Both the position numbers and the translations under genes were made by a program. Source: an uncultured Bacteroidota bacterium (lineage in GTDB: Bacteria > Bacteroidota > Bacteroidia > Chitinophagales > LD1). From it: a stretch of 39,163 nt of DNA. Below the pieces are notes generated by a model, which had not been told where the DNA came from, made no database searches, and was given only the letters and a program-made list of their open reading frames with translations. Shown here in pieces: positions 14,901 through 23,043 of this stretch (position 1 is the first letter of the stretch; every line of letters begins with the position of its first letter). The DNA lies in assembly GCA_937894725.1 (NCBI GenBank), contig CALAYL010000090.1, positions 1 through 39,163 on the forward strand, in the 5' to 3' direction.

Positions 14901-15914
14901 ATGAAAAACTCGTTTGTATTTTTATTCTCTCTATTCCTTTTCTCTGCATGTAAAAAGGAAGATAAAGAGCCTATGTTTGAGGGATTTCAGGCACCCTCAA
15001 ATTTTCCAGCTGTAGTATATAAGACAGGTAATAACCCTGTTACCAAAGAGGGCTTCATGTTGGGGAAAAAGATCTTTTATGATGGCCGTCTCTCGCGCGA
15101 TGGGAGTATCGCTTGCGCAGATTGTCATATATCGTTTTCTGCATTCTCGCATCCTGGTCATGATGTCAGCCATGGTATAGAAGGTAAGCTTGGTACGCGA
15201 AATAGTCCGCCCATCCAGAATATAGCTTGGCAGCCATTTTTCTTTTGGGATGGAGGTGTTTTTGACCTTGATTTATTTTCGATAAATCCTATTCAAAATC
15301 CTGTAGAGATGGACGAGTCTATAGGTAATGTAGTCAATAAGTTAAAAGCAGACCCTACTTATGTGGCGGCTTTCAAAGCGGCTTTTGGTACAGAGGAGGT
15401 GACTGGCACCCGTGTCTTTCTTGCGTTATCTCAGTTTATGTGTATGCTTATATCAAACGATAGCAAGTATGATCAAATGTTGGCAGGTAAAGCAAGTTTT
15501 ACGACTGCTGAAAATAATGGACTTCAACTTTTTCGACAGAAATGTCAAAGTTGCCATAGCGGCATTCTTTTTACGGATCATTCATTTAAAAACAACGGTC
15601 TTCGTACCTCAAATGATAAGGGGCGTTCACTGATTACCCTTCGAGCTGAGGATGATTTTTGTTTTAAGGTGCCAAGCCTTCGCAATGTCGAAAAGACAGC
15701 ACCCTATATGCACGATGGGCGATTTGAAACACTCGAACAAGTACTAAGCCACTATGATAGTGGAGTCCAAACCTCGGCTACACTCGATACAATACTTCAA
15801 CAAAATAGCCGATTAGGTATTGCACTTTCGGCTACCGAAAAGACCGAGATAATAGCTTTTTTGAAAACCCTCACTGATGAAAATTTTATCAAGAATCCAC
15901 TTTTTGCTCAATAA
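14901..15914 (+). CDS. MbnH/MauG-like di-haem cytochrome c peroxidase-family lipoprotein
   Basis: This periplasm-facing lipoprotein (lipobox LFSAC, C17) of 337 aa has two covalent haem sites, C72-A-D-C-H76 and C215-Q-S-C-H219. The di-haem peroxidase/MauG fold is clear: GKKIFYDGRLSRDGS before haem 1, TRNSPPIQN and FFFWDGGVFDLD after it, VPSLRNVEKTAPYMHDGRF near the C-terminus. Start is ATG 14901; the TTG six bases earlier adds nothing and the signal peptide begins MKNSF. Classic peroxidases detoxify H2O2, while MauG/MbnH members use high-valent iron to oxidise Trp residues of a partner protein. Its place directly after a MbnP-like gene makes the second role more likely. The hairpin at 14852-14889 separates it from that partner. 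Confidence 0.9.
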   Translation: MKNSFVFLFSLFLFSACKKEDKEPMFEGFQAPSNFPAVVYKTGNNPVTKEGFMLGKKIFYDGRLSRDGSIACADCHISFSAFSHPGHDVSHGIEGKLGTRNSPPIQNIAWQPFFFWDGGVFDLDLFSINPIQNPVEMDESIGNVVNKLKADPTYVAAFKAAFGTEEVTGTRVFLALSQFMCMLISNDSKYDQMLAGKASFTTAENNGLQLFRQKCQSCHSGILFTDHSFKNNGLRTSNDKGRSLITLRAEDDFCFKVPSLRNVEKTAPYMHDGRFETLEQVLSHYDSGVQTSATLDTILQQNSRLGIALSATEKTEIIAFLKTLTDENFIKNPLFAQ

Positions 15915-15929
15915 AAAAAATAAACAACT

Positions 15930-16325
15930 ATGAAAATGAAATTTTTAGCCATCACCGCATTTGCCCTATTTGTTACCTTTTCCGCATGTAAAAAAACAGA
16001 GGGTGTGGTTGATACATCTCCCAAAGTTACTATTCTGACTCCGACAGTAGGCCAAAACTTTGCGACTGGCGATACGATATATTTTACTGGTACAGCTAGT
16101 GATAATGAAGATTTGCACGAAGGCAAATTAGAGATTTTGTTAGCGTCAAACGATTCGATTTTGGCATCGAAAAATGAGTATGTTCATGCTGTAAAAAGCT
16201 ATGATTTTGATGGTCGTTTTTTTATACCTGTAGCTAGTACTATAGATGCTAAAGCTCGCGCCACTTACGAAGATCATGATGGTAATATTACCGTTAGCGA
16301 AGTGCGAATTGTGTTAAAACCATAA
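15930..16325 (+). CDS. Small DUF4625-like lipoprotein, last gene of the copper-type operon
   Basis: This 131-aa lipoprotein (lipobox FSAC, C20) begins 15 bp after the di-haem gene. After the anchor it has a single Ig/fibronectin-like beta-sandwich: SPKVTILTPTVGQNF, GDTIYFTGTASDNEDL, then DFDGRFFIPVAST and a YEDHDGNITVSEVRI strand. This resembles DUF4625-type domains of Bacteroidota lipoproteins, although the family call is tentative. Scattered His residues (in DLHEGK, EYVHAV, EDHDGN) could bind metal. A second possible start (ATG 15936) is only two codons in. Its role in the operon is unknown. Confidence 0.75.
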   Translation: MKMKFLAITAFALFVTFSACKKTEGVVDTSPKVTILTPTVGQNFATGDTIYFTGTASDNEDLHEGKLEILLASNDSILASKNEYVHAVKSYDFDGRFFIPVASTIDAKARATYEDHDGNITVSEVRIVLKP

Positions 16326-16354
16326 TTTTATTTTTTGCGCATTTTGAGAAAACC

Positions 16355-16391
16355 AAAAGGGTTGTGAGTTTGACTTCACAACCCTTTTTTT
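16355..16391. terminator. Terminator at the end of the copper-type operon, possibly bidirectional
   Basis: The stem AAAAGGGTTGTGA (16355-16367) with TCACAACCCTTTT (16376-16388) is followed by T's to 16391. It lies between convergent genes; the A-rich left flank gives a weaker T run on the other strand, so it may also serve the leftward protease/lipoprotein unit. Confidence 0.88.
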
Positions 16392-16412
16392 GATTTCATA
16401 GTGTCTGACTTT

Positions 16413-16916
16413 TTAAGGCAGTATTTGCTTGAAATGACTAAAATCCTTAGTTTTTATAAATTGGTTTAGCTCTTTTTCTATTTCTTTGTAATTGTACCTG
16501 CTTCCACAGAAATACATTTCGGTGAAAGGGTTTTTGTCTAAGATTTTAGCATACATTTCTTTTAGCGATGGTGCGCTAGTCAAGTTGGCATATTCTTCAT
16601 AAGTCATTGAGATAAAAACAGCATTTTTTGATACACCTCTGTTATCTAACAAGAAACCATTTTCAAGAAGTGTAGGATAAACACTCTTTGCTTTTTTTGA
16701 AATATCCGTAGGGTCAGGGTAGGCTACTACTTCCGTTTTATCATCATTTAATGTAATCGCTACCATTCGGCTATAATCCATCTTAGTTTTATAGATGATG
16801 GTAGGTGGGCCAGTTTGATTCATATCGATAGTTGTAGTGGTTTTCTTGGATATGGTGCAAGAAAAAGGGATGGCAATCCCTAAGATTGCCATCCCTATAA
16901 TGAGTGATAATTTCAT
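16413..16916 (-). CDS. Lipoprotein of unknown function downstream of a C10 protease
   Basis: I do not recognise the family. The 167-aa product has a lipoprotein leader (IPFSC, C20), then a mature domain of about 145 residues with strands near 40-65 (TIIYKTKMDYSRMVAITL) and helical C-terminal segments (SLKEMYAKILDKNPFTEMYF, KEIEKELNQFIKTKDF). Its ATG follows the protease stop codon with no gap (TAAATG), so the two are translationally linked. In Bacteroides fragilis and streptococci C10 proteases have small inhibitors encoded next to them. That position makes an inhibitor or surface-anchoring partner a reasonable guess, without sequence proof. An 11-bp inverted repeat lies within codons 8-17. 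Confidence 0.7.
   Translation of the reverse strand: MKLSLIIGMAILGIAIPFSCTISKKTTTTIDMNQTGPPTIIYKTKMDYSRMVAITLNDDKTEVVAYPDPTDISKKAKSVYPTLLENGFLLDNRGVSKNAVFISMTYEEYANLTSAPSLKEMYAKILDKNPFTEMYFCGSRYNYKEIEKELNQFIKTKDFSHFKQILP
16867..16895 (-). repeat. 11-bp perfect inverted repeat inside the lipoprotein leader
   Basis: GGGATGGCAAT (16867-16877), a 7-nt loop and ATTGCCATCCC (16885-16895). In the minus-strand mRNA it forms a GC-containing hairpin about 20 nt after the start codon, coding for GMAILGIAI. It could limit translation or stabilise the 3' end of the upstream protease message. Confidence 0.7.
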
Positions 16917-19487
16917 TTATTTAGTTTTTACAAACTGCTTAGCAATTGATTCTTTACCTTTGCCGTTTAGTTGCAAGATATAGATTCCGTTTGACAAATC
17001 AGAAACGTCTATTTTAGTAGTATTTGATGTAGGATGGGTAAATGTTTTTACCGTTTTTCCAACATTATCTTTCACTTCTATGTTGCTTATTTCCATAGCC
17101 GCATTTTTCACTTCTATGTTTAGTTCATCAGCAGTTGGGTTTGGATATACAAATAAATTTTTAGCAGTCGCCACTTCGTCAATACCCACATTAGCCGTTC
17201 TTTTTACTACTAGGTCAAGTAAGTAAGTACCAGTCAAGCCTGCATAGAAAGGGGTTACTTTAAAAGTAAGTGTACCGCCATTGAAAAGATTGATAGTAGC
17301 AGGAATAGTATCATCATAGCTATCTGAGTAAGCGGCACCAGTGCTGTAGCTCACATTCATATCGCAAGAATAGAAAAGACCATTTGTAGCGCTGTACTCG
17401 TCATGTAAACGACCTGTGACAGCATAGTTATAACCAGCTGGCAATACTAATTTGTAGTAATCAATATCTCCACCTGTATGTACATTCGAACCAGTAGTTT
17501 TTACAAGTGCTTCATTAGCAGTAAACGTTACAGGCAATGAAAACGCAGTAGCTTGTGTGTTGTTTACTTCAAAAGCATCAGGAGATAGTGGAGCTTCTAT
17601 GACTTGAAAGCTTGCAGGATTAGGGAAAGAAAGGTTGGAAACTAATGGGTAAGAACCAGCTACTGAATCAAAAATAGCTACATAATAGCTACCAGGCGCT
17701 AATCCAAGGTTGCTGGTGTTAAACACAAGATTAGAAGCTGTAGCTCCAGCATTTATTTGCACATTGTAAAGTTGCTTGAGCGTAAACTGCATTTGTCCGT
17801 TGGCATCAAAAATATCAGCTACTAAAGAACCATTATAATTGGTAGCGCCCGTATTTTGTACAGAAGCAGTAATTGAAAACGGAGTATTAGCAATAGCTAC
17901 GTTTGGCGTTTTTGCCATCGCAGCAGCAAGTTTCAAATCGTTTGCAGGTCCTGATATACTGATGTTTACTGGATTAGTATAGGTCAATTTGTTCACTAAT
18001 CTCCAAACGCTATCACCTGGCAAGCTAGAGTAGATACCTACTACTTGTTTTATCTGTATAGCATTTAAAGCAGGCGTGCTAAATGTAAGTGGTACGGTAA
18101 CGCCATTTGTAAATACTTGCCCAGTTTTAACTTCGATTTCGTTCATAAACTCGTCTGTTTCACTAAACAATAAAGCCGCTAAGTCTGTAGTAAGTGGAGA
18201 AGCGCCAGTATAAGTGAGCGATACATCGACAGAAAGAGGCATTCCTGCTTCTAATGGATTAGCAGAAAGTATGGGTGTAGAGGCTAATTTTAATCCAAAA
18301 ATTGGAGCAGAAGATAAAAGCGCTTGTGCAGGTTTTAGTCCTACTACAGCTTGTTGGCCTGAGTTGTAGTTTCCTTCTCCAGCACCAATACCACCACCAC
18401 CAGGGTTTAATGAATTTAGGGTAAAAAAGCCATCTAATACGCCTCCCCAGCCCCAGTTCATGTGAAACATATTGTTAGCATCGTAGCCATCGCATACAAA
18501 TGTATGTCCGCCACCGCCAAATCCTGCATATTGCATAGGTCTGCCAAGGTCCAGTTCGTTTTTCAAAATGGCGATCCAAGCTGAATCAGAATAGTTTTCT
18601 CTTTCCAAACCACGTGTAGTCGTTTTATCATATCCAAAGAAAGTTTTGTAAGCATACTCACTACAAGCTGTTTGAGGCCAACTTTTACTTTCAATTACGT
18701 ATGACCCGCTTGAGTTAGCCGAGTATTCCATATCTATAGCTGTACCGCAATCTGCCATTAATTGTGCTACATACTCATTGGGTGCTGAAATGATAGCTGG
18801 CATGCTATCCCATTCATAATAGCTAGTAGAAAAATTTTCAGATATAGTGCCGTATTTTGGATGGTTATACGAATGAGAACCTGAACCTTGGTACGGATGT
18901 TTCCAATAGCGCATGATTTGAGCCATAGCGGTAGCAGGACAACCTGTCACACAGTTTTTGTTTTCAGCCGAATCCCAAGGGCAATAATCATTTACAAATG
19001 GGCTTTGATCCCATTGTACGGGTACTAAAGGCGATACTGCATTTGTACCTCTGCTGGCAGCAGAGGGAAACACATTATTAGCCAAGTCTTCCCAATTTTT
19101 GCGAATAGATGGTGTAGCCCTAACTTGATTGTTTTTTATAGTAATAAGGTCTTTCTTATAACCAAACAACCATTTAGCAGTTGTGCTATTAGCAGTTGCT
19201 AATGTGAAATGTCCTTTGTTTGCGTATCCCAAGATAGGCAAAGCATCATCGGTGGCCGTGACGATGATAAACCCTTCATTATGACCATTGTTAAATACAA
19301 AATACACGGGAGTGTTGTCTGCTGTGTATTCTGTATGTTCTAAAGTTAAATTAACATTTGATAGACCGCTATTGTGTCTAAAAAAGTTTGTGGCTACTGT
19401 TTTGGCGGTAGCTGTTGTGATAGTTTCTGCTTGGATATTTCCAAAAAGCAAAACTACCAATGCGGAGAGTAGGGTAAGTTTTTTCAT
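16917..19487 (-). CDS. C10 (streptopain-like) cysteine protease with T9SS sorting domain
   Basis: This secreted thiol protease of 856 aa has a signal peptide (1-20, ending NIQA) and a propeptide (about 21-150, with the inhibitory GFIIVTATDDALPILGYA segment typical of SpeB/interpain precursors). The catalytic domain runs about 155-390: the nucleophile is C183 in TGCPATAMAQIMRYW, and the His is H328 in GGGGHTFVCDGYD. The conserved NWGWGG follows at about 344-349. Two Ig-like or CARDB-like beta modules cover about 400-640, another beta domain about 640-770, and residues 775-856 are a T9SS type A tail (FVYPNPTADELNIEV, GIYILQL, KQFVKTK). The usual GCVATA is GCPATA here. It probably digests extracellular proteins. 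It is transcribed with the downstream lipoprotein and is divergent from a TPR/HTH regulator. Confidence 0.93.
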   Translation of the reverse strand: MKKLTLLSALVVLLFGNIQAETITTATAKTVATNFFRHNSGLSNVNLTLEHTEYTADNTPVYFVFNNGHNEGFIIVTATDDALPILGYANKGHFTLATANSTTAKWLFGYKKDLITIKNNQVRATPSIRKNWEDLANNVFPSAASRGTNAVSPLVPVQWDQSPFVNDYCPWDSAENKNCVTGCPATAMAQIMRYWKHPYQGSGSHSYNHPKYGTISENFSTSYYEWDSMPAIISAPNEYVAQLMADCGTAIDMEYSANSSGSYVIESKSWPQTACSEYAYKTFFGYDKTTTRGLERENYSDSAWIAILKNELDLGRPMQYAGFGGGGHTFVCDGYDANNMFHMNWGWGGVLDGFFTLNSLNPGGGGIGAGEGNYNSGQQAVVGLKPAQALLSSAPIFGLKLASTPILSANPLEAGMPLSVDVSLTYTGASPLTTDLAALLFSETDEFMNEIEVKTGQVFTNGVTVPLTFSTPALNAIQIKQVVGIYSSLPGDSVWRLVNKLTYTNPVNISISGPANDLKLAAAMAKTPNVAIANTPFSITASVQNTGATNYNGSLVADIFDANGQMQFTLKQLYNVQINAGATASNLVFNTSNLGLAPGSYYVAIFDSVAGSYPLVSNLSFPNPASFQVIEAPLSPDAFEVNNTQATAFSLPVTFTANEALVKTTGSNVHTGGDIDYYKLVLPAGYNYAVTGRLHDEYSATNGLFYSCDMNVSYSTGAAYSDSYDDTIPATINLFNGGTLTFKVTPFYAGLTGTYLLDLVVKRTANVGIDEVATAKNLFVYPNPTADELNIEVKNAAMEISNIEVKDNVGKTVKTFTHPTSNTTKIDVSDLSNGIYILQLNGKGKESIAKQFVKTK

Positions 19488-19609
19488 GTATTGTTTAAAA
19501 TTTTGAACGCAATTTTAGTCCATGGAGCTGTCAAATGCAACTTTTTAGGGATGACAAAAAGGGGGACAAAGTGGTTTTTATGGTCATTTTTCTGATATTG
19601 CAACCTTAT

Positions 19610-21139
19610 ATGAAATTAAATTTAGCTACGAAGCCTTACTTTTTTTTAGTATTTTTTTTCTTCTGGCTCTTCAGTTTTGAAAGTTTTGCGCAGATTAGCT
19701 TCAGAGATACTCTCACTTTATACAATCCCGTAAAACGAGGAAGCAATACCTCTTTTAAAGATAGGATAAGCGCTCATTCGACCTTTTTGGGAAAAGCCAA
19801 AACTAATGATGATTTGAGGCAGCAGTATTTTGGATTATCTTATTTATACTATGATTATTTTGATCAAAATCTATTTATAGAAGCAGAAAAAATATTGCTT
19901 CAAGCGGAGAAAGTAGCAAACAAGTTAAATGATAAGAGTGTATATGCTAATTGGCAAGAGAAAAAGGCTGTTTTTTCCTTTGCGGTGCATAGTAGATTTG
20001 ATAAAGCCATCACTCATTTTCGCAAAGCTATAGAGCTTTGCGCCATCACAGGAGATAGTATCTGTATGGCGGAAGGTTTAGAGCAGATAGGTGGTATGTA
20101 TAAAAATCTCTCTAAATATGATAGCGCACACTATTATTATGCCTTGGCTATTCCCTTACTTTTGAAATTTGGGGATAAAAGAAATATGGCCGTTACTTAT
20201 AATAATTATGGCAACCTACTCGTAGATGAAGGTAAAAAGGAGGAGGCTAAGCTGTATTATGAAAAAGCTATCGGATTAGCAAGAGAGATAGTAGATACGT
20301 ATAGAGTGCATTTGATTACCAATAATTTAGCACATACTTATAATCAAATGGGGGAATATGATACGGCTTTGAAACTCTATCTCGACAATATAAAATTTAT
20401 AAAATCTCGAAACTGGAATGATCTTTTGGAATATAGCTATGATGGTATTATAGTTTCTTACGAGAAAAAAAGAGATTTCGAAAATGCGTATAACTATTTA
20501 GAGCTCTACCATGGGTTGAAGGATAGTTTGAGAGGTGCTAAAATTCAGGTTGAAATTACTGAACTACGTTCCGATTTTCATGCTCAGAATAAAGAGCTTA
20601 TTTATGCTCGTGAAAAGCAAAAATTGGAAATTAGAAATTTAGTGCTAGCTGTAGTTATTTTACTTGTGCTGATGGTATTGATTTTGGTGTTGTTTTTGTT
20701 GAGAAAAAAGCGTAAAGAATTAGCCATTCATAAAGCTAAGTTAAGCCAATTGACCCAGCTATTGATTTCAAAAAATGAAGCATTAAGGCAGGCCTATCCG
20801 ATCGATGATGAACAGCAAATTGTAGATGAGGAGCCCAATGGAATGGAGCTAGATATACTCAACAAACGGATATTAACAGATGAAGATTGGCTGATTTTCA
20901 AAACGCAGTTTGAACAAGCGTATCCTGGCTATTTGATGCGTGTAAGAAATAAATATGCATCAATCACAGAGGCAGAGGAGCGATTGTTTTTGTTTTTGAA
21001 ACTAAAATTGACCAATAAAGAAGCTGCTAGTATTTTGGGTATATCACCAGATAGCGTCAAGAAAACAAAATATAGACTCAAAAAGCGGTTGGAGATTGGT
21101 GATGAAGTATCTTTAGATGATTTTGTTCAAGAGTTTTAG
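19610..21139 (+). CDS. TPR-repeat membrane regulator with LuxR-like HTH
   Basis: This envelope-located sensor-like protein has a signal peptide, about five tetratricopeptide repeats in the periplasm (residues about 60-330), a coiled segment, one transmembrane helix near 346-370 (LVLAVVILLVLMVLILVLF), then a cytoplasmic basic linker and a C-terminal helix-turn-helix (AEERLFLFLKLKLTNKEAA, SILGISPDSVKKTKYRLKK). This is the common Bacteroidota TPR-TM-LuxR arrangement. I place the start at ATG 19610 (509 aa), where MKLNLATKPYFFLV begins a proper signal peptide. An ATG at 19535 would add 25 residues before it. The gene is divergent from the C10 protease, which could be its target. The last 4 bp overlap the 3' end of the convergent membrane protein gene. 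Confidence 0.85.
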   Translation: MKLNLATKPYFFLVFFFFWLFSFESFAQISFRDTLTLYNPVKRGSNTSFKDRISAHSTFLGKAKTNDDLRQQYFGLSYLYYDYFDQNLFIEAEKILLQAEKVANKLNDKSVYANWQEKKAVFSFAVHSRFDKAITHFRKAIELCAITGDSICMAEGLEQIGGMYKNLSKYDSAHYYYALAIPLLLKFGDKRNMAVTYNNYGNLLVDEGKKEEAKLYYEKAIGLAREIVDTYRVHLITNNLAHTYNQMGEYDTALKLYLDNIKFIKSRNWNDLLEYSYDGIIVSYEKKRDFENAYNYLELYHGLKDSLRGAKIQVEITELRSDFHAQNKELIYAREKQKLEIRNLVLAVVILLVLMVLILVLFLLRKKRKELAIHKAKLSQLTQLLISKNEALRQAYPIDDEQQIVDEEPNGMELDILNKRILTDEDWLIFKTQFEQAYPGYLMRVRNKYASITEAEERLFLFLKLKLTNKEAASILGISPDSVKKTKYRLKKRLEIGDEVSLDDFVQEF

Positions 21140-22044
21140 GATACTTTGATGGGATCTTCCTTCAACTCTTTTTCAAAAAGCCGCTCGTTTTTTGATTTTC
21201 CTTGACCTCTGTTTTCTCGGATATACACCACTATAAAAATGACGAGCATCATTAAAATCATCAAATTTTCAAGCCAATGCTCTACAGGATAAACCCAGAT
21301 TTCTTTCATCAGATTCCATCTGCCGATTACCTCCACAAAATTCCAAAAGATAATCACTGTAGGGATAGCGTAGCGGATAGCATAGTCAAATTTCGGGATT
21401 TTGATAAGGCGTAGAAACAAATAGGCCGACCAAAAAAGCGAACCAAATGCTACAAAATAAGTAGCAGGATGATCATCGCCTGCTATATCTTTATCATACA
21501 CTAAAAGTAGTACGATGTAGAATGTCCAAAGCACCATGATGGTCTCTATAAAAGTGATGAGTGCCAAAGGGCGATAATCCAATACGTTTCCTTTGAGCGT
21601 TTTTCTGAAACTAAACATCCTTTGAAGCCAGTTAAAAAATGTGCATCTATTTTGGGTGAACAAAAAGAAGATAAAAAATGTAGCGAGTAGCCCAAATGAA
21701 GACATCATGATGAGGTACTCGGGTTTAGTAACTACTTCGCCTTTTTCTATCAAGCCCGGTACTTTTAGTTTTTCGGCTATCCATACAAATGAAAACTCTA
21801 TCCAGCCAGTCCATACAAATATGCCCGCCAATAGCCCAAGGATAGTAGCAGAAGTGTTTTTATCATTTCTAATCAGACCCCAAATAAGCAATCCGATACC
21901 TAAAACACCTATTAAAAATGCGCCAATCAATTTGTGGTGGGTGAGAAGAAGCTCATTGAGTACCATTAGGGCATGACCAAAGGGCATTAAAAGTAGTACA
22001 AGCAGAAAAGAAAATACGCCAATTTTGAGTGTGGACAGTTGCAT
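21136..22044 (-). CDS. Multi-pass membrane protein of unknown function
   Basis: The family is not recognised. The 302-aa product has about seven or eight hydrophobic helices, for example residues 8-27, 39-58, 66-90, 112-130, 160-182, 195-212, 225-243 and 260-280, and a charged C-terminal tail (RENRGQGKSKNERLFEKEL). Acidic residues and His within or near the membrane (e.g. EFSFVWIAEK, DKDIAGDDH, EHWLEN) could bind a cofactor, but nothing is diagnostic. Its 3' end overlaps the TPR regulator gene tail to tail by 4 bp. A TAGATTTG (-7-like) lies 18 bp before the ATG, so it is probably transcribed alone. Confidence 0.75.
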   Translation of the reverse strand: MQLSTLKIGVFSFLLVLLLMPFGHALMVLNELLLTHHKLIGAFLIGVLGIGLLIWGLIRNDKNTSATILGLLAGIFVWTGWIEFSFVWIAEKLKVPGLIEKGEVVTKPEYLIMMSSFGLLATFFIFFLFTQNRCTFFNWLQRMFSFRKTLKGNVLDYRPLALITFIETIMVLWTFYIVLLLVYDKDIAGDDHPATYFVAFGSLFWSAYLFLRLIKIPKFDYAIRYAIPTVIIFWNFVEVIGRWNLMKEIWVYPVEHWLENLMILMMLVIFIVVYIRENRGQGKSKNERLFEKELKEDPIKVS

Positions 22045-22061
22045 TCGTTCACTATTTAGAA

Positions 22062-22069
22062 CAAATCTA
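22062..22069 (-). promoter_or_regulatory. -7 element of the membrane protein gene
   Basis: On the minus strand TAGATTTG matches TAnnTTTG, 17 bp upstream of the ATG at 22044. No TTTG was found at the expected -33 position. Confidence 0.4.
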
Positions 22070-22129
22070 AATAAATATTTTAAATAAATGACTAGTATGC
22101 TGTTTTCTGCTAGTTAAAATCAAAAAGCA

Positions 22130-22783
22130 CTACTTTATCTTCAAATAATTTCCCGCTTGCGGCCCTTCATTAAACAATAAATCTAAGACAGATACATCGG
22201 CTATAAATCCATTTTTTTCTTCAAAAACTTGATGATAAGGGAGAATTATTTCTTTAGTCTTATTCGGTAAAAATTGCGTGCGGAGGTCTAATTCTTCGAT
22301 ATTTTCTTTTTGGTACTCATGGCTAAAACTGATGGTTATGTCAAGTTTGCAAAAGCGGAGTAAAAGGTCGAAAAGCGCTAGATTGAAATCAAACAATAGT
22401 ATAGTTTCCTTTTTATAGAGCGGCTCGAAATAGGGTGCGTAATGTTCAAAAAATGGCGCAGATTGATATGCTGACACAATGCTTTGCCAATGTTGATGTT
22501 GCCAATTTTCAGTATAGCAAATTTGTACTTCTCTATACAATCCCTTTTGCCCTCTACCCCCTACCAAAGGTATCGACAATGTCTGCAATCCATTTGCAGT
22601 GGAGATGTTTGTTCTGTTTCTAAATGATGCTTTTTGCCAGCGGTCAAATTGCTCTAGAGTAAGCGTTTGGGCTTTGGCGATAGCGCTAAAAAAAGCTATA
22701 GATGGGAGGTAGTGAAGAGTAGCTAGTGGCACTTCTTTTTTTTTCAAAAGTACATTTCTTTGGTGCAATATCCGACTACCCAC
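22130..22783 (-). CDS. WbqC family protein
   Basis: This cytosolic protein has the WbqC-like fold. The signatures are in order: HYLPSIAFFSAIAKA, FDRWQKASFRNRTNISTANG, LSIPLVGGRGQ, the basic/aromatic WQHQHWQSIVSAYQSAPFFEHY and a C-terminal LFNEGPQAGNYL. WbqC proteins occur in polysaccharide and other cell-surface gene sets, but their reaction is not well defined. There is no ATG at the front. The longest frame starts with GTG 22783, but comparison by eye with the family suggests a start nearer TTG 22747 or GTG 22732, since the conserved part begins at about residue 24. The gene is divergent from mraZ and not part of the dcw operon. Confidence 0.85.
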   Translation of the reverse strand: MGSRILHQRNVLLKKKEVPLATLHYLPSIAFFSAIAKAQTLTLEQFDRWQKASFRNRTNISTANGLQTLSIPLVGGRGQKGLYREVQICYTENWQHQHWQSIVSAYQSAPFFEHYAPYFEPLYKKETILLFDFNLALFDLLLRFCKLDITISFSHEYQKENIEELDLRTQFLPNKTKEIILPYHQVFEEKNGFIADVSVLDLLFNEGPQAGNYLKIK

Positions 22784-22902
22784 TTTAATATTGAGTTATT
22801 CACGTCTTTTTCAGAAACGGTGGATAAGTGCTGTGAAAATGTTTATTTCATGTTTAAAACCATGTGGATTATTGTTTTTGTGTTCTTTTATTTGAGATAT
22901 TA

Positions 22903-22917
22903 CCACTTTTTACCACT
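22903..22917 (-). promoter_or_regulatory. Pair of MraZ-box-like repeats, minus orientation
   Basis: Read on the minus strand the site is AGTGGTAAAAAGTGG: two AGTGG units with a 10-bp period, like the direct repeats bound by MraZ upstream of dcw operons in other bacteria (TGGGN with 5-bp spacers, or AAAGTGG). The same 15-mer occurs in the other orientation at 22986-23000. Confidence 0.6.
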
Positions 22918-22985
22918 TCGTATATAATTGATAAACAGATTTTTAGTGTTTTACATTAGGTTGTTTAAAATTTGTGGACTATTTT

Positions 22986-23000
22986 AGTGGTAAAAAGTGG
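22986..23000 (+). promoter_or_regulatory. Pair of MraZ-box-like repeats, plus orientation
   Basis: AGTGGTAAAAAGTGG, two AGTGG units with a 10-bp period, is followed by G. It lies 19 bp upstream of the TAAGTTTG element and so covers the -33 region of the mraZ promoter. This fits autorepression by MraZ. Confidence 0.65.
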
Positions 23001-23019
23001 GATTTAGCTCTTTTGTGTT

Positions 23020-23027
23020 TAAGTTTG
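23020..23027 (+). promoter_or_regulatory. -7 element of the dcw operon promoter
   Basis: TAAGTTTG matches TAnnTTTG, 16 bp before the mraZ ATG. The -33 place is occupied by the GTGG repeats and not by TTTG, suggesting a weak or regulator-dependent promoter. A half-site TACCAC follows at 23028-23033. The remaining spacer 22784-22902 shows only AT-rich sequence. Confidence 0.5.
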
Positions 23028-23043
23028 TACCACAATAAAACGA

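Noticed and set aside
19535..19609. Upstream ATG extending the TPR regulator by 25 residues
   Set aside because: The extension precedes a complete signal peptide starting at ATG 19610, so it is unlikely to be translated as part of the protein.
22819..22981. Three DnaA-box-like sequences (GGTGGATAA, TGTGGATTA, TGTGGACTA) in the spacer before mraZ, suggesting an origin
   Set aside because: Each differs from TTATCCACA or its complement, there is no unwinding element or dnaA/dnaN nearby, and GTGG words are expected here as MraZ half-sites.
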